Shown here piece by piece: positions 8,821-17,435 of a stretch of 39,318 bases of DNA (position 1 is the first letter of the stretch; the number at the start of each line of letters is the position of its first letter). The notes beneath the pieces were generated by a model. It was not told the origin of the DNA and did not search any database. It saw only the letters and a program-made list of their open reading frames with translations. The stretch covers positions 1-39,318 of the forward strand of contig CALWUO010000016.1 in NCBI GenBank assembly GCA_944384745.1. The letters run 5' to 3'. Position numbers and translations under genes: made by a program. The DNA is from an uncultured Butyricicoccus sp. Lineage in GTDB: Bacteria; Bacillota; Clostridia; Oscillospirales; Butyricicoccaceae.

Positions 8821-9740
8821 AAATTTTATTTATGGGGACGCCAGATTTTGCTGTTCCATGTCTCGAAAAGCTTATTGAGGACGGTCACAATATAGTTGGA
8901 GTGCTAACTCAGCCAGATAAACCGCAAGGCAGAAAAATGAAACTCACTCCACCACCTGTAAAAGAGCTTGCTCTTAAAAACAACCTTGAGGTATATCAGC
9001 CAGAAAGCCTTAAAAATGAGGCAATAAAACCACTTTTAGAGCAAAAACAACCAGAACTTATTGTGGTTGTAGCTTATGGCAAGATTTTGCCTAAATATGT
9101 ATTGGATTTTCCTAAATATGGTTGTATAAATGTGCATGGTTCATTGCTTCCAAGATGGCGTGGTGCTGCACCTATTCAGTGGTCAATAATCTCAGGTGAT
9201 AAAACCGCAGGCGTTACAACTATGAAAATGTCTGAAGGTCTTGACACTGGTGATATGTTGCTTAAATATGAAACCGAAATAGGTCAGACAGAAACCGCAG
9301 GCGAGTTATTTGACCGATTAGCTTTAAGTGGTGCAGAACTTTTGCATGATACAATAGAGCAAATTGACAGCATTGTTCCAGAAGTGCAAGATGAAAGCAA
9401 GGCTAATTACGCACATATGCTTGACAAACAAATTGCACAAATAGATTGGTCAAAATCTAATAAAGAGATAGATTGTTTAATTCGTGGGTTAAATCCTTGG
9501 CCAATAGCTTTAACAACGCTAAATGGTGAAAGATTAAAAATTTATTCTGCAAGTCCACAAAATGAAAATGGTAAAGCGGGTGAAGTTTTAAAAGCTGACC
9601 CTAAAACTGGTCTTTTAGTCGCTTGTGGTGAGGGCTCAATACTTTTAAATGAAATTCAAGCGGTTGGTGGAAAACGTATGAACTCAAAAGATTATCTTCG
9701 TGGACACAAAATAGAAGTAGGAAGCATCTTAGGGGAATAA
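8817..9740 (+). CDS. fmt: Methionyl-tRNA formyltransferase
   Basis: Transfers a formyl group from 10-formyl-tetrahydrofolate to initiator Met-tRNA. The start MKILFMGTPDFAVPCLEKL, the folate-site signature NVHGSLLPRWRGAAPIQWSI with its catalytic Asn/His, and GVTTMKMSEGLDTGDML are diagnostic. The C-terminal OB-like tRNA-binding domain is present (IRGLNPWPIALTTL through KDYLRGH). The 307-residue length is normal. It overlaps def by 4 bases. Confidence 0.97.
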   Translation: MKILFMGTPDFAVPCLEKLIEDGHNIVGVLTQPDKPQGRKMKLTPPPVKELALKNNLEVYQPESLKNEAIKPLLEQKQPELIVVVAYGKILPKYVLDFPKYGCINVHGSLLPRWRGAAPIQWSIISGDKTAGVTTMKMSEGLDTGDMLLKYETEIGQTETAGELFDRLALSGAELLHDTIEQIDSIVPEVQDESKANYAHMLDKQIAQIDWSKSNKEIDCLIRGLNPWPIALTTLNGERLKIYSASPQNENGKAGEVLKADPKTGLLVACGEGSILLNEIQAVGGKRMNSKDYLRGHKIEVGSILGE

Positions 9741-9771
9741 TAAATCTATTTTATAGAAAGCAGGTGCTTTT

Positions 9772-10476
9772 ATGCCGTATTTTTATGGGTTTGATTATTA
9801 TTATATAGTTTTAATATTGCCTTGCATTTTCTTTGCGATGTGGGCACAATTTAAGGTAAATTCTACTTTTAAAAAATATTCTGCTGTTAGAAGCAGAAGA
9901 GGTTTAACAGGTTCACAAGCGGCTGAAGCTGTATTACGTGCAGCAGGTGTTTATAATGTTAGAATTGAGCGTGTTTCAGGGCATTTAACCGACCATTATG
10001 ACCCGAGAACAAATGTTATTAGACTTTCTGATAGTGTTTATGGTTCAAGTTCGGTTGCATCAATCGGTGTTGCAGCACATGAAGCAGGTCATGCGGTACA
10101 ATACGCAAGAAATTATACACCAATTAAATTAAGAGCCGCTATCATTCCTATCACTAATATAGGTTCAACTCTTGCTATGCCACTTATTTTAATTGGACTT
10201 GTGTTTAGTTTTGGTGGACTTATAACACTTGGGATTATATTTTTTGCGTTTGCTACACTTTTCCAGTTAATAACCTTACCTGTTGAACTTGATGCATCTC
10301 GTAGAGCTTTAGCAGCAATAGAAAACGGTGGTTTGCTTTATGAAGATGAGTATAAAATGGCTAAAAAAACACTTTGGGCGGCTGCTATGACTTATGTTGC
10401 GGCTTTGGCTGTTTCTCTTGCACAGCTTTTACGACTTATTTTATTATTTGGTGGTCGAGGTAATAGAGATGACTAA
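9772..10476 (+). CDS. Membrane zinc metallopeptidase of the YugP type (Peptidase_M_2-like)
   Basis: A 234-residue membrane protein with an N-terminal helix (residues about 10-26), a soluble segment and two or three helices in the C-terminal half. The zinc-protease motif AAHEAGHAVQYA (HEAGH at 103-107) is intact, and ELDASRRALAAIENGGLL after the third helix matches the family's conserved late region. Relatives of B. subtilis YugP share this architecture; their physiological substrate is unknown. In many Clostridia the gene lies between fmt and rsmB, as here. It overlaps the rsmB start by 8 bases. Confidence 0.88.
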   Translation: MPYFYGFDYYYIVLILPCIFFAMWAQFKVNSTFKKYSAVRSRRGLTGSQAAEAVLRAAGVYNVRIERVSGHLTDHYDPRTNVIRLSDSVYGSSSVASIGVAAHEAGHAVQYARNYTPIKLRAAIIPITNIGSTLAMPLILIGLVFSFGGLITLGIIFFAFATLFQLITLPVELDASRRALAAIENGGLLYEDEYKMAKKTLWAAAMTYVAALAVSLAQLLRLILLFGGRGNRDD

Positions 10477-11809
10477 ACCTATAAATGCAAGAGAGGTTGC
10501 AGCATTTACACTTTTTGATATGCTTGAAAAAGGTGATTGGTCTGAGGGTGCATTGCATCACTACTTAAAGCTTTCAGGGCTGTTAGGTCGTGATGCAGCC
10601 CTTGCAGCAAGGCTTGCCTATGGCACATTACAAAATCGTTCTATGTGCGATTTTTATATTAGAAAATATTCTAAAATCAGACTTGCTAAAATAAAACCAA
10701 GGGTTTTAGAACTTATGCGAATGGGTGTATATCAACTTACTATGCTTGATAAAATCCCAGCTCATGCGGCAACAAGTGAAACTGTAAATTTAATTCGTAA
10801 ATATGCAAAAGCTGATGAAAGAGCCATAGGTTTTGCAAATGGAGTTTTACGTTCTATTGCAAGAGATAAGGAAAATAATAAACTTCCTCACCCTGATTGT
10901 CCAGATAAAGAAAGTTATTATGCACTTAAATACACTCACCCAGAATGGTTAATGAGAAAACTCAGTGAACAATATGGTCAAAAGGAAAGTCAGCAAATTG
11001 CACAGGCAAACAATGAGATTGCACCAATTTCTGTTCGTATAAACAGTGAAAAAACAACTAAAGATGAGGTTTATAATTCGCTTATAGAGGACGGATTTAC
11101 AGCCGAATATCACCCTACAATGAATAATATTTTACTTTGCAATGGCGGTGATATAGCAAAAAATAAATTGTTTATAGAGGGTAAAATAACTGTTCAAGAT
11201 GCAGCAAGTGCCGCAGCAGTTGAGGTTTTGCAGCCAAAACCAAATATGAATATTATTGATTGTTGTGCAGCTCCTGGAGGAAAAACTTTCTATATTGCTG
11301 AAAAAATGAAAAATAAAGGCAAACTAATAAGCTGTGATATTTATGAACACAAACTTAAAAAAATAGAAGAGGGTGCAAAGCGTTTAGGATTTACTTGCAT
11401 AGAAACACGCCTTGCAAACTCAGAAAACTATCAGTCAGAGCTTGAAAAATGGGCTGATTTAGTTATGTGTGATGTTCCATGTTCTGGGCTTGGAATTATT
11501 AGAAAAAAACCAGAAATTCGTTTTAAAACAAATGAAGAATTAGCTGAACTTCCTAAAATTCAGCTTAGTATACTAAAAAACTGTTCAAATTATGTTAGAA
11601 TAGGCGGTGCAATAGTTTATTCTACTTGTACTATTTTACAAAGAGAAAATCAAGATGTTGTAAATGCATTTTTAAAAGAAAATAATAATTTTGTTTTAGA
11701 ACCATTTAATCACCCAGTTTGTGGTCAAACAGATGGTATGATAACACTTTTACCTAACTTACATAAGACAGATGGATTTTTTATTGCAAAATTAAGGAGA
11801 AAATCATGA
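10469..11809 (+). CDS. rsmB: 16S rRNA (cytosine-967-C5)-methyltransferase
   Basis: Methylates C967 of 16S rRNA using S-adenosylmethionine. The N-terminal NusB-like RNA-binding domain (residues about 1-145) is followed by the Rossmann methyltransferase domain. Its motifs include IIDCCAAPGGKTFYIAE for SAM binding, CDVPCSGLGIIRKKPEIRF with the catalytic Cys, and VYSTCTI with the second Cys. I use ATG 10469 (MTKPINAREVAAFTLF), because GAGG at 10457-10460 is ideally spaced and the frame upstream lies inside yugP. This gives 446 residues, the normal size. The stop overlaps the rlmN start (ATGA). Confidence 0.95.
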   Translation: MTKPINAREVAAFTLFDMLEKGDWSEGALHHYLKLSGLLGRDAALAARLAYGTLQNRSMCDFYIRKYSKIRLAKIKPRVLELMRMGVYQLTMLDKIPAHAATSETVNLIRKYAKADERAIGFANGVLRSIARDKENNKLPHPDCPDKESYYALKYTHPEWLMRKLSEQYGQKESQQIAQANNEIAPISVRINSEKTTKDEVYNSLIEDGFTAEYHPTMNNILLCNGGDIAKNKLFIEGKITVQDAASAAAVEVLQPKPNMNIIDCCAAPGGKTFYIAEKMKNKGKLISCDIYEHKLKKIEEGAKRLGFTCIETRLANSENYQSELEKWADLVMCDVPCSGLGIIRKKPEIRFKTNEELAELPKIQLSILKNCSNYVRIGGAIVYSTCTILQRENQDVVNAFLKENNNFVLEPFNHPVCGQTDGMITLLPNLHKTDGFFIAKLRRKS

Positions 11810-12855
11810 CGGTAAGTAAAACCGAAATAAAAACACTTAATATAGATGAACTTAAACAGGCTTTAACCGATATGGGTGAAAAGCCTTTTCGTGCTAAACA
11901 AATTTTCAAATGGTTGCATTTACCAGTGAGTTCATTTGAAGAGATGAGCGACCAATCGAAGGATTTACGTCAAAGGTTATCAGATAAATTTATATTAACT
12001 GTCCCACATATTGAGCGTAAACAAGTTTCAAAACTTGACGGCACAATTAAATATTTATGGCGTATACAAGGCGGAGATTGTGTGGAAAGTGTGCTTATGC
12101 GTTATGAACATGGAAACACAATTTGCGTGTCAACTCAAGTTGGTTGTCGTATGGGGTGTAAATTCTGTGCTTCTGGTCTGTTTGGCTTAAAGCGTAATCT
12201 ATCAGCAGGTGAAATTTTAGACCAGGTTTTATTTGCTCAAAAAGATTCAGGTTTAAAAATAAGTAATATTGTACTAATGGGCACAGGTGAACCACTTGAT
12301 AATTATGATAATGTACTAAAATTTTTGCATTTAGTATCCAGTCCTGACGGTATTTGTATAGGTCAACGTCATATATCCTTGTCAACTAGCGGTTTAGCTG
12401 ATAAAATAGAGAGGTTAGCACAGGAAAAATTACAAATAACTTTATCAATTTCTTTACATGCTCCAGATAATGAAAGCAGAGAAAAAATTATGCCTGTTAC
12501 TCGTAGTTTCCCTGTGGAGCGACTTATGAAAGCTTGCAAATACTATTTTGATACCACTGGACGTAGAATTTCTTATGAATATGCTATGTCAAGAAATATA
12601 AGCGACCGTCCATGGCAAGCAAAACAACTTGCAAAACTACTTCATGGCAGACCATGCCATGTTAATTTAATTCCGCTTAATCCTGTTAAAGAAAGTGATG
12701 TACAGCCATCAACAAAGGAGGCTGTGCGTAAATTTCAACAGATTCTAACACAGAATGGTATAACTGCAACCGTTCGTCGCAGACTAGGTCCTGATATAGA
12801 TGCGGCTTGTGGTCAGTTACGCCGTAGAACCATAGAAGAAGGTGAGTCAAAATGA
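11806..12855 (+). CDS. rlmN: Dual-specificity RNA methyltransferase RlmN (23S rRNA A2503 / tRNA A37)
   Basis: A radical-SAM enzyme that makes 2-methyladenosine in 23S rRNA and some tRNAs. The iron-sulfur cysteines are in QVGCRMGCKFCASG (Cys114, 118, 121), and the GTGEPLDNYDNVL motif follows. The conserved C-terminal Cys that resolves the methyl-RNA intermediate lies in DIDAACGQLRRR (about residue 335). The N-terminal RNA-binding part includes EKPFRAKQIFKWL. The 349-residue length is typical. It is joined by 4-base overlaps to rsmB upstream and prpC downstream. Confidence 0.97.
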   Translation: MTVSKTEIKTLNIDELKQALTDMGEKPFRAKQIFKWLHLPVSSFEEMSDQSKDLRQRLSDKFILTVPHIERKQVSKLDGTIKYLWRIQGGDCVESVLMRYEHGNTICVSTQVGCRMGCKFCASGLFGLKRNLSAGEILDQVLFAQKDSGLKISNIVLMGTGEPLDNYDNVLKFLHLVSSPDGICIGQRHISLSTSGLADKIERLAQEKLQITLSISLHAPDNESREKIMPVTRSFPVERLMKACKYYFDTTGRRISYEYAMSRNISDRPWQAKQLAKLLHGRPCHVNLIPLNPVKESDVQPSTKEAVRKFQQILTQNGITATVRRRLGPDIDAACGQLRRRTIEEGESK

Positions 12856-13595
12856 TAACCTGTGGAGATACCCATCAAGGTATGGTGAGAACAAATAATC
12901 AAGATGGTTATGTTATTGAAATATTTGATGACCAGAAAACTGTATTATTAGTTGTATGTGATGGAATGGGTGGTGCAAAAGCAGGCAATATTGCAAGTCA
13001 TGTGGCACTTGAGATTTTCTCCAGCAATGTACAAAATCAATTTGAAACCGAAATGGACGAAACCGCCACAGAAGATATGCTTAGAATAAGTGCACAAAAT
13101 GCAAATAAGGCGGTTTATGAAATTTCTTTAAAACAGCCTGAATGCCGTGGTATGGGTACAACACTTGTTGGTGCGATTGCACAGGGCGAAAAAATTACAC
13201 TTATAAATATAGGTGATAGTCGTGCTTATGTAATTACAAAAGATGATATTAAACAGATTACAGAAGACCATTCTTTTGTACAAGAAATGGTTAGAAAAGG
13301 TAAATTAACATCAGAGCAAGCACGAAATCACCCACATAAGAATTTAATAACTCGTGCAATTGGTGTGGATACATTTGTAGATAGCGACTTGTTTCACTAC
13401 ACAATGGAAAAAGATGATGTTTTACTTTTATGCTCAGATGGTCTCTGTGGAATGGTTGAAGACCATGAGATAGCAAATATAGTGCGTGAAGCAGAGTCAC
13501 TTGAACAGGCGGTCAATACGCTTATTATGCGTGCCTGTGACAACGGAGGTTTAGACAACATTACCGCAGCACTTTATAGCTGTGCAGACCTTTAA
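12852..13595 (+). CDS. prpC: PP2C-type serine/threonine protein phosphatase (PrpC/Stp)
   Basis: A 247-residue cytoplasmic metal-dependent phosphatase that reverses phosphorylation by the PASTA kinase encoded next to it. PP2C metal-binding motifs are intact: RTNNQDGYVI, VVCDGMGGAKAGNIAS, NIGDSRAYVI, LLCSDGLCGMV and CDNGGLDNITAAL. The start overlaps the rlmN stop (ATGA), and the kinase gene begins 18 bases after the stop behind its own AGGAG. This phosphatase-kinase order is conserved across Firmicutes. Confidence 0.95.
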   Translation: MITCGDTHQGMVRTNNQDGYVIEIFDDQKTVLLVVCDGMGGAKAGNIASHVALEIFSSNVQNQFETEMDETATEDMLRISAQNANKAVYEISLKQPECRGMGTTLVGAIAQGEKITLINIGDSRAYVITKDDIKQITEDHSFVQEMVRKGKLTSEQARNHPHKNLITRAIGVDTFVDSDLFHYTMEKDDVLLLCSDGLCGMVEDHEIANIVREAESLEQAVNTLIMRACDNGGLDNITAALYSCADL

Positions 13596-13613
13596 ATTAG
13601 GAGATTAAATCAT

Positions 13614-15785
13614 ATGGATAAATACATTGGAACCTTGCTGGGCGGTCGATATGAAATCTTAGATATATTGGGCGTTGGTGGCATGGCAATCGTGTATAAA
13701 GCAAGATGTAGGGTGCTTAATCGTTATGTTGCGATTAAAATGCTCAAGGAAGAGTTCCTTCAAGATGAAGAATTTCGTCGCAGATTTTATAATGAGTCAC
13801 AAGCGGTTGCAAAGCTTTCACATAATAATATTGTAGCGGTATATGATGTTGCAAGGACAGATAAACAAGATTATATTGTTATGGAGCTTATAGACGGTAT
13901 TTCCTTAAAGGAATATTTACAGAAGAAAGGTCATCTTTCTTGGCAGGAAACAGTGTTTTTTGCCCAGCAAATAGCTAAAGCTTTAAGTCATGCTCATAGT
14001 AGGGGAATTATACATCAGGATATTAAACCCCATAATATAATGTTGCTTCGTGATGGCACTGTTAAAGTAACAGATTTTGGTATCGCTAGACTTGAAAGTA
14101 ATCAGGAAACCAGAGTAGTACAAGAGGCTATTGGTTCGGTTCATTATATTGCACCAGAACAGGCAAAAGGTTCATCTATTGATGCAAGAGCTGACCTTTA
14201 TTCGTTGGGCGTTGTAATGTATGAAATGTTAACTGGTAAACTGCCATTTGAGGGTGACAGTGCAGTTGCTATTGTTATGCAGCATATAAATTCTGTTCCA
14301 GAGATGCCAAGTAAGGTTATGCCAGGTGTTCCTCGTGGTATGGACGATATAGTTATGCATGCTATGTGTCCTAATGTTTCAAGAAGATATTCTTCAGCTC
14401 AAGAGCTTTATCAGGACTTAGAACGTATAAAACAAAATCCTCATACCGTTTTTGGATATGCCGCACATGATAGTAGAGGTGATGCAGCATTGTTTGATGA
14501 AACAAGAACTATTGGTACTACAAATAACCAATATCAACAACCTATACAGCAACAAGCATATCATCAGCAACCACAAAGACAACATAATTATCAATCTCAA
14601 AGACCTCAACAAAGCTATCAACATAGGCAACAGCAGCCAAGACCCCAGCAAAGACAAGAATACGCACCAAAACGTCAACCAAATCATCAAAATCATCAAA
14701 GCTCAAATAACTCAAACCATAACAGACGTAAAAAGAAAAATGGTTCTTCAACACTTGTAGCAGGTGCTATTGTTGCTATTGTTGCGGTAATTGCTCTTGT
14801 GGTTGGTGGTATGATGTTAATGGGTGGTGGCGGAGAACAAAAAAATCTTGTATCCGTTCCAAATTTCATCGGTCAAAATATAGACGCTGTTCTTTTAAAA
14901 CAAGATACAGATTATGTTGATTTTAAAATAGTTGAAGCATCTAAGCGTGAATATAACTCTTTATATGAAGAGGGTGACATTATTAGACAAGAACCAAATG
15001 CTAATGAGCAAGTTCAAAAAGGCACAACTATTACATTAACTGTATGTGGTGCTGAGGAAGAACAACAACAAAATGAAGAAAAGCAATCTTATAAAATGAT
15101 TGATTTTTCTAATATGGAGCTTGAAGAAGTAGAACGTCTATTAAGACAAAATGGACTTGAGGGTGCTTATAAAATTGTAGAAGAAGCAAATGATGCAGTT
15201 GAAAAGGGTTATGTAATCCGTACAACACCATCAAAGGGTACAGAAGTTACTGCTGATGATGAAATCACTATTTATGTAAGCACAGGCAAGAAAATTGAAA
15301 CTGTCAAAGTTCCAAAGGTCACTGGAATGACTCTTGATAGTGCTAAGTCACTTTTAACTTCTTATGGTTTAACCATTGGTCAAACTCATAATGAAGAAAA
15401 CGACAGTCCAGTAGGTCAAGTATTTAAACAGTCTGTTGCTGAAAACACAGAAGTTGAAAAGGGAACTAAAGTTGATTTGTATATCAGCACAGGTAAACAG
15501 CAACAGGAAGAACAGCCACAAACCCCAGAAGAGGGTGGTGAAACTGTTGACAACAACAATACTTCAACAACACCTCAAACAGGTACAGCTAAGGTATCAG
15601 TTGCACTTCCTGACTCTGAATCCTGTCGTGTTGTTATTTATTTAGGCACTCAAAAACTTGCTGAACAAACATTTTCACCATCTGGTGGCACACAGACAAT
15701 AGATGTAACTGGTCCTATTGGTGAACAAATGTTAGATATTTATATTGATGGTAATAAGACATCAAACACATATACGTTTAATTAA
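13614..15785 (+). CDS. prkC: PASTA-domain serine/threonine protein kinase (PrkC/StkP type)
   Basis: A membrane sensor kinase for cell-wall status. The kinase domain spans residues about 13-275: glycine loop LGVGGMAIVY, Lys42 in VAIKML, catalytic loop HQDIKPHN (Asp136), DFG at 154-156 and activation segment GSVHYIAPEQA. The usual HRD is HQD here (Gln135). A Gln/His/Asn-rich linker runs from about 303 to 370, followed by RRKKK and one membrane helix (about 380-404). Outside the membrane are three PASTA repeats (about 411-482, 495-562, 564-632) that bind muropeptides or lipid II, a Gln/Glu/Thr/Asn-rich linker, and a final beta-rich domain of about 65 residues that is not PASTA. The 723-residue length is in the family range. 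Confidence 0.95.
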   Translation: MDKYIGTLLGGRYEILDILGVGGMAIVYKARCRVLNRYVAIKMLKEEFLQDEEFRRRFYNESQAVAKLSHNNIVAVYDVARTDKQDYIVMELIDGISLKEYLQKKGHLSWQETVFFAQQIAKALSHAHSRGIIHQDIKPHNIMLLRDGTVKVTDFGIARLESNQETRVVQEAIGSVHYIAPEQAKGSSIDARADLYSLGVVMYEMLTGKLPFEGDSAVAIVMQHINSVPEMPSKVMPGVPRGMDDIVMHAMCPNVSRRYSSAQELYQDLERIKQNPHTVFGYAAHDSRGDAALFDETRTIGTTNNQYQQPIQQQAYHQQPQRQHNYQSQRPQQSYQHRQQQPRPQQRQEYAPKRQPNHQNHQSSNNSNHNRRKKKNGSSTLVAGAIVAIVAVIALVVGGMMLMGGGGEQKNLVSVPNFIGQNIDAVLLKQDTDYVDFKIVEASKREYNSLYEEGDIIRQEPNANEQVQKGTTITLTVCGAEEEQQQNEEKQSYKMIDFSNMELEEVERLLRQNGLEGAYKIVEEANDAVEKGYVIRTTPSKGTEVTADDEITIYVSTGKKIETVKVPKVTGMTLDSAKSLLTSYGLTIGQTHNEENDSPVGQVFKQSVAENTEVEKGTKVDLYISTGKQQQEEQPQTPEEGGETVDNNNTSTTPQTGTAKVSVALPDSESCRVVIYLGTQKLAEQTFSPSGGTQTIDVTGPIGEQMLDIYIDGNKTSNTYTFN

Positions 15786-15799
15786 AAGGGAGAATTGTT

Positions 15800-16696
15800 T
15801 TGGATATCACTGGAACAATAATAAAAGGAATCGGCGGTTTCTACTATGTAGACACCGCCGATGGTGTTATAGAGTGTAAAGCTCGTGGAAAATTTAGAAA
15901 AACAGTTGGAAAGCCTATTATTGGCGATAAAGTAACTGTTGCAGTTCAAAATGATGGCACAGGTTATTTACTTGAAATACAAAAACGAATAAATCAGCTT
16001 ATCCGTCCTGCACTTTCCAATATTGACTTGCTTATTGCAGTTGTAAGTGCCGCACCGCCTGTAACAGACCCATTTCTAATTGATAAAGTTATTGCAATCG
16101 CAGAGAATAAAAATATTTCACCTATGGTTGTAATAAATAAAATTGATATAAATGATGGAAATGAACTCTTTGAAATTTATAAACAGGCTGGAATAGATGT
16201 TTTAAAAGTCAGCGCAAACACAGGCGAGGGAGTAAATGAGTTAAAAAACAAATTAAAAGGCAAAATTTCAGCATTTGCAGGTAATTCTGGCGTTGGTAAA
16301 TCAAGCCTTTTAAATAGAATTATTCCTGACTTTTCCGCACAGGTTGGCAATATTTCGGATAGAATAGGCAGAGGCAAACACACAACAAGACATATAGAAC
16401 TTGTGCCTTTTGAGGGAGGATATATTGCTGATACTCCAGGGTTTTCCTCTTTTGATACTGAACAGATGGATTTAGTGTTAAGTGAAGATTTACAATATGC
16501 TTTTAGAGAATTTGAACCATATATAGGCAAATGTAAATTTACAAGCTGTGCTCATGTTAAAGAAAAAGGCTGTGCAATTTTACAAGCAGTAGAAAATGGC
16601 GAGATTTCGCAAAGTAGACATGAAAGTTATAAAAAGCTATATGAAAGTGTAAAGGATTTGAAAAAATGGGAGCTTGGCAAGGACGCAGGGCGTTAA
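15800..16696 (+). CDS. rsgA: Ribosome small-subunit-dependent GTPase A
   Basis: A circularly permuted GTPase for late 30S assembly. An N-terminal OB fold is followed by the permuted G motifs: VVINKID (G4), then GNSGVGKSSLLNRI (G1), HTTRHIEL (switch) and DTPGFSSF (G3). The zinc-binding C-terminal knuckle is CKFTSCAHVKEKGCAI. The start codon is TTG at 15800, supported by AAGGGAG nine bases upstream; no other in-frame start keeps the OB fold. The 298-residue length is normal. Its last 31 bases overlap thiN. In many Firmicutes rpe lies between these genes; here it is absent. Confidence 0.95.
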   Translation: MDITGTIIKGIGGFYYVDTADGVIECKARGKFRKTVGKPIIGDKVTVAVQNDGTGYLLEIQKRINQLIRPALSNIDLLIAVVSAAPPVTDPFLIDKVIAIAENKNISPMVVINKIDINDGNELFEIYKQAGIDVLKVSANTGEGVNELKNKLKGKISAFAGNSGVGKSSLLNRIIPDFSAQVGNISDRIGRGKHTTRHIELVPFEGGYIADTPGFSSFDTEQMDLVLSEDLQYAFREFEPYIGKCKFTSCAHVKEKGCAILQAVENGEISQSRHESYKKLYESVKDLKKWELGKDAGR

Positions 16697-17319
16697 TAAT
16701 CTCAGCCGCACCATGTGAAAACTTAAACTATATAAAGGATATTCTAAAAAAATATCCTGATATGGTGATTATATGTGCAGATGGTGGGGCAAAATATGCA
16801 CAAAAGCTAAATATAAAACCAGATGTTATAGTTGCTGATTTTGACTCAAGTGATAATATTATACCATGTGATGAAGTTATAAAACTCACGCCAGAAAAAG
16901 ATGATACAGACACTCAACATGCAGCACTACTTGCTATACAGCGAGGTTGTAAAGAGCTGATTTTGGTTTGTGCAACAGGCGGAAGGATAGACCATATGTT
17001 GTCAAATTTGCTTTTATGTGAGCAAGTTCATGAAATTGGAGGACATCTTTCCGTAGTAGATGAACAAAATACAGTTATGCTTCATGCTGGCGGACAAATG
17101 AAGTTTGCAAGGAGTGAACTTAAAAAATACATCTCAGTTATCCCACTTGATGAAAAACTCCAAGGGGTTACAATGAAAGGTTTAAAATATCCGCTTGAAA
17201 ATGCTGTTCTAACACGAAAAAAAATCATTTCTGTGTCAAATGAACCTATTAGTGATTATATTTCAATAGAGATTTTATCAGGAAAAGCACTGATAATACT
17301 GGCTGATGATAAATCTTGA
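16666..17319 (+). CDS. thiN: Thiamine pyrophosphokinase
   Basis: Transfers pyrophosphate from ATP to thiamine to give thiamine pyrophosphate. Family motifs are ICADGGAKYAQKLNIKPD, VADFDSS, PEKDDTDTQHA for nucleotide and metal binding and ATGGRIDHMLSNL. The beta-sandwich thiamine-binding C-terminal half follows. The 217-residue length is typical. The start at 16666 lies inside rsgA in another frame, with AAGGA about 10 bases upstream, so translation is probably coupled. It is the last gene of the long housekeeping run; a weak hairpin follows. Confidence 0.92.
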   Translation: MGAWQGRRALIISAAPCENLNYIKDILKKYPDMVIICADGGAKYAQKLNIKPDVIVADFDSSDNIIPCDEVIKLTPEKDDTDTQHAALLAIQRGCKELILVCATGGRIDHMLSNLLLCEQVHEIGGHLSVVDEQNTVMLHAGGQMKFARSELKKYISVIPLDEKLQGVTMKGLKYPLENAVLTRKKIISVSNEPISDYISIEILSGKALIILADDKS

Positions 17320-17339
17320 TTGGCTATACAATAAAATTA

Positions 17340-17363
17340 GCAAAATTCATTTTTGCAATTTTT
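17340..17363 (+). terminator. Weak intrinsic terminator after thiN
   Basis: GCAAAA and TTTTGC form a 6-bp stem (17340-17345, 17351-17356) around a 5-base loop, followed by AATTTTT. The stem is AT-rich and termination may be partial. Confidence 0.5.
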
Positions 17364-17374
17364 AATCTCTACAC

Positions 17375-17403
17375 TTGCAAAATGAGTTTATTCAGTGTAT
17401 AAT
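17375..17403 (+). promoter_or_regulatory. Sigma-A promoter of the aminotransferase gene
   Basis: TTGCAA (17375-17380) and a perfect TATAAT (17398-17403) are separated by 17 bases. They lie 33 bases before the GTG start, between the thiN terminator and the gene. Confidence 0.75.
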
Positions 17404-17435
17404 TGGTTTGTAATATATGAGGGGAGTCGTTGATT

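Noticed and set aside
14418..14760. Overlapping open frames on both strands, one of them Leu-rich and one Asn/Ile-rich
   Set aside because: They are shadows of the Gln/His/Asn-rich linker of prkC; the low-complexity CAA/CAT codons keep other frames open. None has a ribosome binding site or sensible protein sequence.
16177..16530. A 117-codon minus-strand frame opposite rsgA
   Set aside because: It lies wholly within the conserved GTPase motifs of rsgA and looks like the complement of those codons.
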